A stretch of DNA of 64,000 nucleotides from Bernardetia sp. ABR2-2B (GTDB lineage Bacteria; Bacteroidota; Bacteroidia; Cytophagales; Bernardetiaceae): NCBI RefSeq assembly GCF_037126435.1, contig NZ_CP147020.1, positions 1,325,001 through 1,389,000 of the forward strand, given 5' to 3'. The notes below the pieces were generated by a model. It had not been told where the DNA came from, made no database searches, and saw nothing but the letters and a program-made list of their open reading frames with translations. Positions 17,153 to 25,628 of this stretch are shown here, one piece after another. Position 1 is the first letter of the stretch; every line of letters starts with the position of its first letter. The position numbers and the translations under genes were made by a program.

Positions 17153-17794
17153 TTAATTCTCAAACACATAAAAAACCCTATCTAATCCTGTTTTAGATTG
17201 ATATTTAATCATTTGTAATGATTTATAATGACAGGACTCTTTGATAAGATGCATGTCTTCCTCGTAAGGCATATAAGCATCAAGCGTTCCCCAGTCCATT
17301 TCTACACGGATATAATGCTTGTTGATTTTCATTCCGACAAACTTAATTTTGTCTTGAGGAGCTTCAATAAATAATTTACCTCCTGTTTTGAGATACTTTC
17401 TAATTTTGCAAATAGAATCTCGTTGTTGTTCAAGATTTTGTTCTAGTATTCCAGACCAAAGCCACAAAACAGCATCTACTTTTTCGGGTAAGTTTAGTTC
17501 TTCTATATCTTGGTGAAGCATTGATAAATTTTCATTATCATACTCGTTTTCAATATAGTTTACAAAAGATTCTACTCTTTCGATACCATATATCTTACCC
17601 TTGTATCCACGTTTTAGAAGTTCATCTATGGCTCTTCCATATCCTACTCCTAGTTCTGCAATTGCTTTTGCATTTTCTATTTGAGGATAAATTTGGTCAA
17701 TATCAATTCCTGTATCAAAACCTGTAACTCCTGCGAGTTCTTTAAATTTTTCTATCTGAATATTTCTATAAAAATCAATGTTAGCTAAAGTCAT
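17153..17794 (-). CDS. Class I SAM-dependent methyltransferase
   Basis: The 213-residue Rossmann methyltransferase has motif I AIAELGVGYGRAIDEL, a motif II-like IYGIERVESF, motif IV AVLWLWSGI and the post-motif TGGKLFIEAP. The acceptor cannot be deduced. It opens with MTLANIDFYRNIQIEKFKEL. It is monocistronic, upstream of a terminator. Confidence 0.82.
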   Translation of the reverse strand: MTLANIDFYRNIQIEKFKELAGVTGFDTGIDIDQIYPQIENAKAIAELGVGYGRAIDELLKRGYKGKIYGIERVESFVNYIENEYDNENLSMLHQDIEELNLPEKVDAVLWLWSGILEQNLEQQRDSICKIRKYLKTGGKLFIEAPQDKIKFVGMKINKHYIRVEMDWGTLDAYMPYEEDMHLIKESCHYKSLQMIKYQSKTGLDRVFYVFEN

Positions 17795-17912
17795 AATCGC
17801 ATTATGAAGTAAAAAAATATAGGCTATCTAGTATAAAGCAGCAATAAGTTTTTATTGGCGTAAAATTTTTCATAACTATAAAAAACAAAATCTTACACTA
17901 ATAACCTACAAG

Positions 17913-19265
17913 TTACTTCGCTTTTTTGTCTTTTGCAATTTTGACATTACTTTCATCTTCTAAAGTTTTAGAAATTGCATTATAAGGAGCAACCACAACT
18001 TCTTTTCCTTCTTCTACACCACTTAATATTTCTATATTATCAAAATCACTTATTCCAGTTTTTACTTGTATCATCTTTACTTTATTATCGCCATCTCTAA
18101 CAAAGATTACTTCTTTCATCTTGTCCTCCTCTATTTTTGTATTTTGATTTGTTTCTTTTTTAGGTTTCCCTCTTGGTGATTCTTCTTCATCTTTTTTCTC
18201 CTCGTCATTGTACTTACTATTTCTTACCGTAACAGCTGCCAAAGGAACAGCCAAAGCACCATTTTTACGATTAGTAATCACTTCAACACTTGCCGTCATA
18301 CCTGGTAAAAAAGGAAATTTTCTATCTTTTAAGAGTTCTTTATACGATTCTCTACTCATTCGTATCTTTACTTCAAACTCTGTAACAGCATCAGCCGTAA
18401 CAGCCTGTAAATTATTTGCAGATTTAGCAATTGAAGTAACAATTCCAATAAATTTTTGGTCTGGATAAGCATCTACCTCAACGTAAGCTGTATCATTCAT
18501 TTCGATTCTGATAATATCATTTTCATTGACATTGACTCTAACTTCCATATTTTTAAACTCTGCAATACGTAAAAGCTCTGTTCCTGTCATTTGTACAGTT
18601 CCCACAACACGTTCGCCTTGTTCTACATTCAATGAAGAAATAATTCCACTCTGAGGAGCAAAAATAGTTGTCAAAGAAAGGTTTGCTTGTGCTTCTTCTA
18701 AGGTTGCTCTAGCACTTTGAAGAGCGTATCTAGCACTTTCTACTGTTTTTTCAGCAGCTTGTAATTCAGATTCTGCCACTTTGAAAGCAGCTTCGGCAGC
18801 TTGAAAATCTTGTAACGATATTATTTTGTCTTCGTAGAGTTTTTGTTGTCTTCCAAAATCAGCTTTTGCTCTAAAGTATTGTGCTTTAGCTTGTTGCAAC
18901 CTTGCATTTGCTTGTTCGATATTTGCACCCTGCGAACCCAAAGAGGCACGAGTTCTATCAACAGCAGTTTGATACGTATCAGGACGAATTTTTAATAATA
19001 ACTGTCCTTCTTTTACAGAATCTCCTTCTTTTACTAATAATTCTGTAATTTCTCCCGAAACATCTGGCGATAATTTAACTTCTACTTCTGGATATATTTT
19101 GCCTGATGCGCTTACTCTTTCTACAATTTGAGTGCGCTTGACAGGAGCAAACTCTACTTCAATTCCGTCTTTTGCACCAAACCAACCTAGTTTTTTTCCT
19201 GCAACACCCAAAACAACAAGTAAGACAACAGCACCAATAATTATAAAAAGTTTTTTATTAGACAT
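17913..19265 (-). CDS. Periplasmic adaptor (membrane fusion) protein of a MacA/RND-type efflux pump
   Basis: The 450-residue adaptor has one N-terminal anchor helix (residues 6-24), a barrel/lipoyl half (ASGKIYPEVEVKLSPDVSGEI), a long helical hairpin at about 100-210 rich in Ala, Gln and Glu (ANARLQQAKAQYFRAK...), the second lipoyl half (TTIFAPQSGIISSLNVEQGE) and the beta-barrel with FLPGMTASVEV. A charged Lys/Glu linker near 360-390 is an insertion. No permease or ATPase adjoins; a MacB-like permease lies at 42201. It is followed, at its 5' side, by a 620-base repeat-rich gap. Confidence 0.9.
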   Translation of the reverse strand: MSNKKLFIIIGAVVLLVVLGVAGKKLGWFGAKDGIEVEFAPVKRTQIVERVSASGKIYPEVEVKLSPDVSGEITELLVKEGDSVKEGQLLLKIRPDTYQTAVDRTRASLGSQGANIEQANARLQQAKAQYFRAKADFGRQQKLYEDKIISLQDFQAAEAAFKVAESELQAAEKTVESARYALQSARATLEEAQANLSLTTIFAPQSGIISSLNVEQGERVVGTVQMTGTELLRIAEFKNMEVRVNVNENDIIRIEMNDTAYVEVDAYPDQKFIGIVTSIAKSANNLQAVTADAVTEFEVKIRMSRESYKELLKDRKFPFLPGMTASVEVITNRKNGALAVPLAAVTVRNSKYNDEEKKDEEESPRGKPKKETNQNTKIEEDKMKEVIFVRDGDNKVKMIQVKTGISDFDNIEILSGVEEGKEVVVAPYNAISKTLEDESNVKIAKDKKAK

Positions 19266-19400
19266 AAATACAAAATTAGAAGTATGAATTTTAAATATAG
19301 GATATGAAATTAACCTTGAAACAGATTAACTGAACGATTCAGCCAGTAAGTTGTTCAAGCTAATTAAAACTTACACTAAATTTGATTTTAATTTTATCAT

Positions 19401-19573
19401 AACTAACTGATGTTACGCAACTAAAAAAACGAAACTCATAACTTTAGTTATGGAAAAGCACAACAGGCTGTTTTTTTACTATTCTGTACCTGTTTTCCCA
19501 CGATTAAAATCGTGGGTTTCATTTTATGTGAGTAATTTGTAGAAATTTTATCTCTGCGTAACATCAGTAACTA
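19401..19573. mobile_element. 163-bp MITE with 14-bp perfect terminal inverted repeats and 5-bp target duplication
   Basis: The ends ACTGATGTTACGCA (19406-19419) and TGCGTAACATCAGT (19555-19568) are exact reverse complements. Both are flanked by the same AACTA (19401-19405 and 19569-19573), a target-site duplication. Inside are two small hairpins, CATAACT-TT-AGTTATG (19438-19453) and CCCACGAT-TAAA-ATCGTGGG (19497-19516), and no ORF. This is a miniature inverted-repeat transposable element mobilised by an IS elsewhere; the IS family cannot be named from the ends alone. Confidence 0.9.
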
Positions 19574-19719
19574 AAGGTTGGTTGCATCATCAATAAAATT
19601 TATCACAGTTACTTTTGTACACCAATCTTCCAGACTGGTCTGAATACTTTTTTTAGTATAAAAAAGCTACTTTAATCTTTCTGTCAGGATAAAAGGCTCA
19701 CCTACGTGTAAATAACCAT

Positions 19720-19859
19720 GAAGCTGTTTAAGAATACTCATTTTTCCTTAGAATTGGGTTGCAAACCCAGCTCTAAGGAAAAATAACACTGCCTTTGTTG
19801 GTGTTTTAGCGAAGCGACACCAACAAACATACCTATAAAAATCATTCTTAAACAACTTC
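19720..19859. repeat. Composite inverted-repeat element next to the MITE
   Basis: The outer arms GAAGCTGTTTAAGAAT (19720-19735) and ATTCTTAAACAACTTC (19844-19859) pair at 15 of 16 positions. Inside are a stem built on TTTTTCCTTAGA/CTAAGGAAAAA with a GGGTTTGCAACCC-like core, and a 10-bp stem TTGTTGGTGT/ACACCAACAA (19795-19826). The last stem resembles repeats at 38501 and 45723. No ORF is present. Confidence 0.7.
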
Positions 19860-19887
19860 CCTAATAACGTTTAATAACTACTTCTTT

Positions 19888-20940
19888 CTAAAAGTTATTT
19901 TTTTTAAAAAAATCATCAAACAGTTCTTTTGCTTTTTTTGCTGTTTCATCTACTTTTTCAGATACATTTTGTGCTGTTTGTTTGAACTGGTCATTGAGTT
20001 CCGATGATTGCGTAGTGTTTCTTGCAGACTTTGTTGCTTCATTAAAGTCATTTGCATATCCTTCTGACGCTTCTTTTACGTCTTCCCAAACAGAGGCATT
20101 TTTCTCTGCATCGGTTCTTTTAGGATAATTTCCTTGTAGTATATCGTCATAACCTCCAGAGCGCACCCAGTTTACAATCTCTAAAGCACGAGTAGAAGCA
20201 AAGGGATGAGATTGCCCAATCATATTAAAAAACTTAAATATATTATCACTTGTGTTATCCATTTTATTGTATTCTTCAGCTTGTTCTAAGAAAGCTGCAA
20301 CATCCATATTTTCAAAATCTCCACCTGCTAATTTCATAGATACACGAAGCGAAACATCTGGATTTTGAGTGGCTAAAAGTCCTGCTCGGTCTGCACTCAA
20401 TTCGCTTTTTCTGCTCCATTCTTGCAAAGCATAATAAACACCTGAAAAAATCCAGTCAGGAATTGGAAGTTTTATAACTGACCTAGAAATTTGTTGTAGA
20501 AGCACAAAAAGAGTTCTGTAAAGCATATGTCCACTCATAATATGTCCTAGTTCGTGTCCCAAGACTTCTGTTAATTCTTCATCATCAAATCGCTCTACGA
20601 GAGCTGAGTTCAAGACAATAAAAGGACTATCCATACCAACAGCAAAAGCATTCAGAACTTCACTTTGAGAAACATATACTTCTGGTCTTTTCTCTATATC
20701 CATCGTCTTGCAAACCTCTGTAAAGAGTGAATTTACTCTTCCAAACTGTTTTTCTGAAACTCTGACAGCAGAAGCCAAATACATAAGGCGAAGCGAACGC
20801 TCAGAAGTTGCACCAAAGAGCATACTTAAAAGCTTATCTAACCCTGGTACTTTTTTGAGTGAAGCTAAGGCTGCACGGTCAGCAGGATGCTCCCAAGCAC
20901 GAGAAGAAATTTGATGTAAGACTGTTTTTTTTGTGGTCAT
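19888..20940 (-). CDS. M48 family zinc metallopeptidase (HtpX/Ste24-like)
   Basis: The 350-residue protease has the zinc-binding HELGH at 129-133 (VLGHELGHIMSGHML) and the third ligand in the SELSADRAGLL segment near 190. The ASAVRVSEKQFGRV and AFAVGMDSPFIVLNSAL segments are typical of bacterial M48B proteins. There are no strong transmembrane helices except a weakly hydrophobic stretch after the active site, so it may be peripheral. The C-terminal 70 residues are charged, helix-prone and Ala/Lys-rich. Quality control of membrane proteins is the usual role. Confidence 0.92.
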   Translation of the reverse strand: MTTKKTVLHQISSRAWEHPADRAALASLKKVPGLDKLLSMLFGATSERSLRLMYLASAVRVSEKQFGRVNSLFTEVCKTMDIEKRPEVYVSQSEVLNAFAVGMDSPFIVLNSALVERFDDEELTEVLGHELGHIMSGHMLYRTLFVLLQQISRSVIKLPIPDWIFSGVYYALQEWSRKSELSADRAGLLATQNPDVSLRVSMKLAGGDFENMDVAAFLEQAEEYNKMDNTSDNIFKFFNMIGQSHPFASTRALEIVNWVRSGGYDDILQGNYPKRTDAEKNASVWEDVKEASEGYANDFNEATKSARNTTQSSELNDQFKQTAQNVSEKVDETAKKAKELFDDFFKKNNF

Positions 20941-21036
20941 TTTTATAAAATTTTAAAAGAGTAGTGGTAAAATTAGGTAAGTCATAAAATTAATACGTTA
21001 TTTTGTATTACTTCGTTTAATTCGTAATTAATTTAT

Positions 21037-21579
21037 ATGTATAACAAAACAGATTTTGAAGGTGTTTGGGTTTTTGAGCCACGCCTTTTTGAAGACCATA
21101 GAGGTTATTTTTTTGAGAGTTTTAATCTCAATGATTTTGAAAAAAACACAGGTTTGCGACCTACTTTTGTACAAGATAATCAATCTGGCTCTACAAAAGG
21201 AGTTATGAGAGGCTTACATTTTCAAAAATCTCCATTCGGTCAATCAAAGCTCGTTCGTGTTATTGTAGGAGAGGTTCAAGATGTAATCGTTGATTTAAGA
21301 AAAGAATCAGTTACTTATGGCAAGAGTTTGAGTATAAATCTTTCAGGTACAAACAAAAAGCAGCTTTTTATCCCAAAAGGTTTTGCACACGGTTTTTTGG
21401 TGTTGAGTGATTATGCAGAGTTTTTTTATAAATGTGATGCTTTTTATGAGCCAAAAGCAGATACAGGAATGTATTTTGACGACCCAAAACTTAATATAGA
21501 GTGGCAAATGGATGTTAAAGATATTGTTCTTTCTGAAAAAGATAAAAACTTACCTTTATTTGAGAACGTTGAGTATTGA
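21037..21579 (+). CDS. rfbC: dTDP-4-dehydrorhamnose 3,5-epimerase
   Basis: This cupin-fold enzyme of dTDP-L-rhamnose synthesis has 180 residues, as expected. Catalytic His61 is in GVMRGLHFQ, the active-site tyrosine in EFFYKC near 131, and FVQDNQSGS, PKGFAHGFLVLSD and the C-terminal SEKDKNLPLF are all family features. The other rfb genes (rfbA, B, D) are not in the window, so this copy is isolated. It is convergent with a sodium/calcium exchanger, with 21 bases between stops. Confidence 0.95.
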   Translation: MYNKTDFEGVWVFEPRLFEDHRGYFFESFNLNDFEKNTGLRPTFVQDNQSGSTKGVMRGLHFQKSPFGQSKLVRVIVGEVQDVIVDLRKESVTYGKSLSINLSGTNKKQLFIPKGFAHGFLVLSDYAEFFYKCDAFYEPKADTGMYFDDPKLNIEWQMDVKDIVLSEKDKNLPLFENVEY

Positions 21580-21600
21580 GTATTATTAAATAAAAAAAAA

Positions 21601-22578
21601 TTAAGCCAAACCTGTTTGTTGAGCAATTAAATAACCAATATAGACGACATAACCAAGTGTAAGGATTGTACCTTCTCCACGAGAAATTTTGCGTCCTTCT
21701 CCCAAGAATACAAAAGCAACAACCATAAGACAGCCAAAAGCAGTAACGACCAAATCCATATTGTTTGCATTTGGGCTGAAGGGAATAGGTCTGACTGTGG
21801 CACTTATTCCCAAAACAAAGAAAACATTAAAAACATTTGAACCCACTACATTTCCAATAGCCATATCTGCACTCCCTTTTCGTGCTGCCAAAACAGAAAC
21901 AACAAGTTCTGGAAAAGAAGTTCCTGCTGCCACTACGGTAAGTCCAATTATTCCTTCACTTACTCCCCAAGACTTTGCAATTTCTATGGCAGCATCTACC
22001 ATAAACTTTCCTCCTCCAATAAGTCCTGCAAAACCTCCTAAGAGCATCAAAACAGATAATCCTAAAGGTAATTTTTGTATTTCTTCAGCTTCTTCAATAG
22101 ATAGTTTTTTGTCTTTTTGAGCAGAAAAAAACGTATAATACATAAAAATAATAAAGAAGAAAAGTAGTATAATTCCATCACTTCTTGACAAAACCGAACT
22201 GCTAGAGCCATCAATCAACATATCATTTGCCAAAACACCCAAAACAAGTGCAGCCAAAAAACCTAAAGGAATTTCTATCTGAACAGTTGCACGTTTGACA
22301 AAAACAGGCGAAATCATTGCACAAATACCCAAAATCGCTAATGTATTAAAAATATTACTCCCCAAAACATTGCCAATAGCAAGGTCAGAGCTTCCACTAC
22401 TAGAAGCAAAAAGATTTACGACCAGCTCTGGCGCAGAAGTACCAATTGAAACGACAGTCAGACCAATAATAAGGTCAGATATTTGAAAGCGTTTTGCTAT
22501 TGACGAAGCTCCGTCTGTTACCCAGTCAGCTCCCTTGACAAGAACAATTACACTAACTATAAAGATGAGATAATTCAT
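21601..22578 (-). CDS. Calcium/sodium antiporter of the CaCA family (YrbG-like)
   Basis: The 325-residue inner-membrane exchanger shows the two inverted alpha-repeats that define the family: GTSAPELVVNLFA with GNVLGSNIFN in the N-half, and GTSFPELVVSVLA with GNVVGSNVFN in the C-half. About ten transmembrane helices, with an acidic central loop (EEAEEIQKL). It exchanges Ca2+ (or another divalent cation) for Na+ or H+. Confidence 0.93.
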   Translation of the reverse strand: MNYLIFIVSVIVLVKGADWVTDGASSIAKRFQISDLIIGLTVVSIGTSAPELVVNLFASSSGSSDLAIGNVLGSNIFNTLAILGICAMISPVFVKRATVQIEIPLGFLAALVLGVLANDMLIDGSSSSVLSRSDGIILLFFFIIFMYYTFFSAQKDKKLSIEEAEEIQKLPLGLSVLMLLGGFAGLIGGGKFMVDAAIEIAKSWGVSEGIIGLTVVAAGTSFPELVVSVLAARKGSADMAIGNVVGSNVFNVFFVLGISATVRPIPFSPNANNMDLVVTAFGCLMVVAFVFLGEGRKISRGEGTILTLGYVVYIGYLIAQQTGLA

Positions 22579-22872
22579 TATGAAATGAGTATTGAATTGA
22601 AATGACCTATATTATTTTCCCTACTTGTTCAAACAAAACCATAATACATCACTTTCTATTTAAACAGTTTTTTGAATAAATAACAAACCACGAACCAAAG
22701 GACAGGTAAATACTTTGTTTTTAGACTATCGTGCCTTTTGAATAGATGAAGGTTCTTTTTTTGAAGAAAAAGCTGTATATTCAAGTTCAATTTAGAAATT
22801 TTGATTTTTGCTAAATTTGTAGTAAAATAATAGTAAATAGTCATTCAATAAATTTATATAAACATACCCTTA

Positions 22873-24252
22873 ATGAATACACACGATTTTATAGAAAAAA
22901 ATAAAGAACGCTTCTTGGAAGAACTTAAAGATTTACTTCGTATTCCTTCTGTAAGTGCAGACAAGAAGTACAAAGAAGATGTTTTTAGAGCTGGAGAGTT
23001 TATCAAAACAAAACTAGAAGAAGCAGGAGCAGATAATGTCGAACTTTGCCAAACAGCAGGTTATCCAATTGTTTATGGAGAAAAAATGATTGATTCTTCT
23101 TTACCTACTGTTTTGGTATATGGACACTATGATGTGCAGCCACCAGACCCGTTAGAGCTTTGGGAAACTCCTCCTTTTGAGCCGACTGTTAGAGATGAAA
23201 AAATTTATGCTCGTGGTGCGTGTGATGACAAAGGACAAATGTATATGCACATTAAGGCATTTGAAGCGATGATGAAAACTGATTCTTTACCTTGTAATGT
23301 CAAATTTATGATAGAAGGCGAGGAAGAAGTAGGTTCGGACAACTTAGGAATTTTTGTAGCCAATAATAAAGAAAAATTAGCTACTGATGTAATCTTGATT
23401 TCTGATACTGGAATGATTGCCAATGATATTCCTTCTGTAACGGTTGGTTTGCGTGGTCTTTCGTATGTAGAAGTAGAAGTTACAGGACCTAATCGTGATT
23501 TACACTCTGGTCTTTATGGTGGTGCTGTTCCAAATCCTATCAATGTTCTTTGTGATATGATTGCTTCTTTGAAAGATGAAGAAGGAAGAATAACCGTAGA
23601 GAATTTTTATGATGATGTAGCAGAAGTTTCGACAGAAGAACGTGCTCAAATGGCAAAAGCTCCTTTCTCTTTGGAAGAATATAAAAAATCTATCGGACTA
23701 AAAGATGTAGAAGGCGAAAAAGGATATTCTACTTTAGAACGTGCTTCTATCCGTCCGACTTTAGATGTAAACGGAATTTGGGGTGGCTATACAGGCGAAG
23801 GCGCAAAGACAGTTATCGCTTCGAAAGCGTATGCTAAAATCTCTATGCGTTTAGTTCCTAATCAAGATTCAGACACTATAACGAAGTTATTTGTAAAACA
23901 CTTTGAAAAAATCGCTCCTCCTTCGGTTAGTGTAAAGGTAAATCCTCATCACGGAGGTGAGCCAGTTGTAACGCCCACTGATTCACAGGCGTATCAAGCT
24001 GCAAGTTTTGCGTATAAGCAAACTTTTGGAAAAGACCCTATTCCAATGCGTGGTGGTGGAAGTATTCCAATCGTTGCAATGTTCAAATCTGAATTAGGAA
24101 TTGATAGTATTTTGATGGGATTCGGTTTAGATTCTGATGCAATTCACTCGCCAAACGAGCATTACGGACTTTTCAATTATTACAAAGGAATAAATACAAT
24201 TCCTCATTTCTTTTTCCAATATGCTAAAATTTATAAACCAGAATTGGTTTAG
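22873..24252 (+). CDS. M20 family dipeptidase
   Basis: The 459-residue cocatalytic zinc peptidase (ArgE/DapE/CPG2 superfamily, carnosinase-like CNDP branch) has metal ligands H85 and catalytic D87 in VYGHYDVQPP, the bridging aspartate in ARGACDDKGQ (D118), the catalytic EGEEEVGS near 149, and the dimerisation-domain histidine in GPNRDLHSGLYGG. The C-terminal GGGSIPIV and DAIHSPNEH motifs complete the site. Candidate -7 box TAAATTTG at 22812-22819. A hairpin terminator follows. Confidence 0.93.
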   Translation: MNTHDFIEKNKERFLEELKDLLRIPSVSADKKYKEDVFRAGEFIKTKLEEAGADNVELCQTAGYPIVYGEKMIDSSLPTVLVYGHYDVQPPDPLELWETPPFEPTVRDEKIYARGACDDKGQMYMHIKAFEAMMKTDSLPCNVKFMIEGEEEVGSDNLGIFVANNKEKLATDVILISDTGMIANDIPSVTVGLRGLSYVEVEVTGPNRDLHSGLYGGAVPNPINVLCDMIASLKDEEGRITVENFYDDVAEVSTEERAQMAKAPFSLEEYKKSIGLKDVEGEKGYSTLERASIRPTLDVNGIWGGYTGEGAKTVIASKAYAKISMRLVPNQDSDTITKLFVKHFEKIAPPSVSVKVNPHHGGEPVVTPTDSQAYQAASFAYKQTFGKDPIPMRGGGSIPIVAMFKSELGIDSILMGFGLDSDAIHSPNEHYGLFNYYKGINTIPHFFFQYAKIYKPELV

Positions 24253-24311
24253 AATTTAATTGTTGTTTGTGGGAGACACAAACAGTAGCAAATAGAGTTT
24301 TATACAAAGAG

Positions 24312-24345
24312 CGAACTGCAATTTATTTTGTAGTTCGTTTTTTTT
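24312..24345 (+). terminator. Terminator of the M20 dipeptidase gene
   Basis: A 10-bp stem (CGAACTGCAA with TTGTAGTTCG, one wobble) is followed by a run of T on the plus strand. Confidence 0.8.
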
Positions 24346-24460
24346 ATGAACTCTAAAATGTTAAAATTCAGTTTTTTTTAGGTTTTAGTGCAGCACTATT
24401 CATACATATAGAGTAATGATAAGAAATAAATTATACAACTTAAAATCTATTTTATTGAAT

Positions 24461-24902
24461 ATGAAAACAAAAAAAAACATTGCATTTTAAGATAAAATCA
24501 ATCTTTTATCTTTTTCTTTTTGGAATTATTTTGTCTTTTTCTACGTCCTCGTGTCAAGGAGTAGATGATATTGAACCTTTAGAAATACAAATTGAAAACA
24601 AAACAGGTTATGATTTGACAGATATTCGAATTGATAACATCAAAATTTCTTCTCTTGAAAATGAGAAAAATTCAGGTTATATTTCCACAGAGAGTTTTGG
24701 ATATATGAATATAATATATGCAAAAACCAATATAAAATTTGAACAAAGCTTATATAGTATATCTTTTGTACCCCGATGTGGAAATGATTCTTACTATGAT
24801 GAAAAGTATAAAAACCATATACTTACAGCAGGTAAACATTCATTTGTATTATCATTGTATGAAATGGATGGAAAAGAATACCTATCTTTTGATAAAAAAT
24901 AA
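24461..24902 (+). CDS. Hypothetical lipoprotein with a poly-A frameshift at its start
   Basis: The main frame (24480-24902, 140 residues from TTG) has a signal peptide and lipobox-like TSSC, then a beta-rich body starting EPLEIQIENKTGYDLTDIRIDNIKISSL. The natural ATG at 24461 is one base out of frame: it is followed by a run of nine A (24469-24477); with eight A the ATG would read through as MKTKKTLHFKIKSIF and join the signal peptide. The downstream paralog has an intact ATG at the equivalent place. Expression may depend on slippage, on phase variation, or on the TTG; a sequencing indel is also possible. Function unknown. Confidence 0.6.
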
Positions 24903-24928
24903 ACCTCTAACTCTAAAATCATTTTATT

Positions 24929-25357
24929 ATGAAAATTCAAAAAACAGCTTCATTTAATTTAAAATCAATCCTTTATCTTTTCCTTTTTGGAATTATTTTG
25001 TATTTTTCTGCTTTCTCTTGTGAAGTATATCAACCTTTAGAAATAAAGATAGAAAACCAAACAGATTATGATTTGAAAGACATCAAGATTGATGATGTAC
25101 ATATTGCTTCTCTGACAAGAGGAGAAACTTCAGCTTATATTGCTACAACAGATTTTGAACCTCTGAAAACCGTTTCTGCTACAATAAATCGTAAATTTGA
25201 AGAAGAAGTTAAAAGTTTTGGCGTAGATTCAGGTCTTTGGTGTGGAACAGGAATGGAAGACTATCCAACCAAACAATCTGGCAAACATAGTTTTGTAATT
25301 ACCTCTTATCAAAATGATTTTGATGGTAAAATACGACTTCGTTTTGAAGAAAAATAG
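24929..25357 (+). CDS. Hypothetical lipoprotein, paralog of the preceding gene
   Basis: The 142 residues share with the previous protein the LKSILYLFLFGIIL signal helix, a lipobox-type Cys (FSAFSC), and the body motif PLEIKIENQTDYDLKDIKIDDVHIASL, ending in GKHSFVITSY. The two genes are 26 bases apart in the same direction and form a tandem duplication with moderate divergence. A single small beta-sandwich domain is likely. No named family is recognised. Confidence 0.75.
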   Translation: MKIQKTASFNLKSILYLFLFGIILYFSAFSCEVYQPLEIKIENQTDYDLKDIKIDDVHIASLTRGETSAYIATTDFEPLKTVSATINRKFEEEVKSFGVDSGLWCGTGMEDYPTKQSGKHSFVITSYQNDFDGKIRLRFEEK

Positions 25358-25372
25358 TAATTGGCATTTATG

Positions 25373-25418
25373 AAAAATAGCTTGTACTCTCAACAAACAG
25401 AGAATACAAGCTATTTTT
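25373..25418 (+). terminator. Terminator after the lipoprotein pair
   Basis: A 19-bp stem with one mismatch (25373-25391 with 25400-25418), followed by ten T. Confidence 0.9.
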
Positions 25419-25628
25419 TTTTTCGCCTTTAGCAGACTAACAGCTTAAAGTATTTGCACAAACTATTGTCAGAGTTGTTTCGGATTACCTTACAACTACT
25501 GACAAAGTTTTTTCTATACCTTCTATCTTTAAGGAATAGAAATTAAATAAATTGACACTTTTAATTATATAATTAACTAGTAGTCAGAAGTTTAATTCGT
25601 AATCTTTCCTAAGCAGTATATTCAATAA

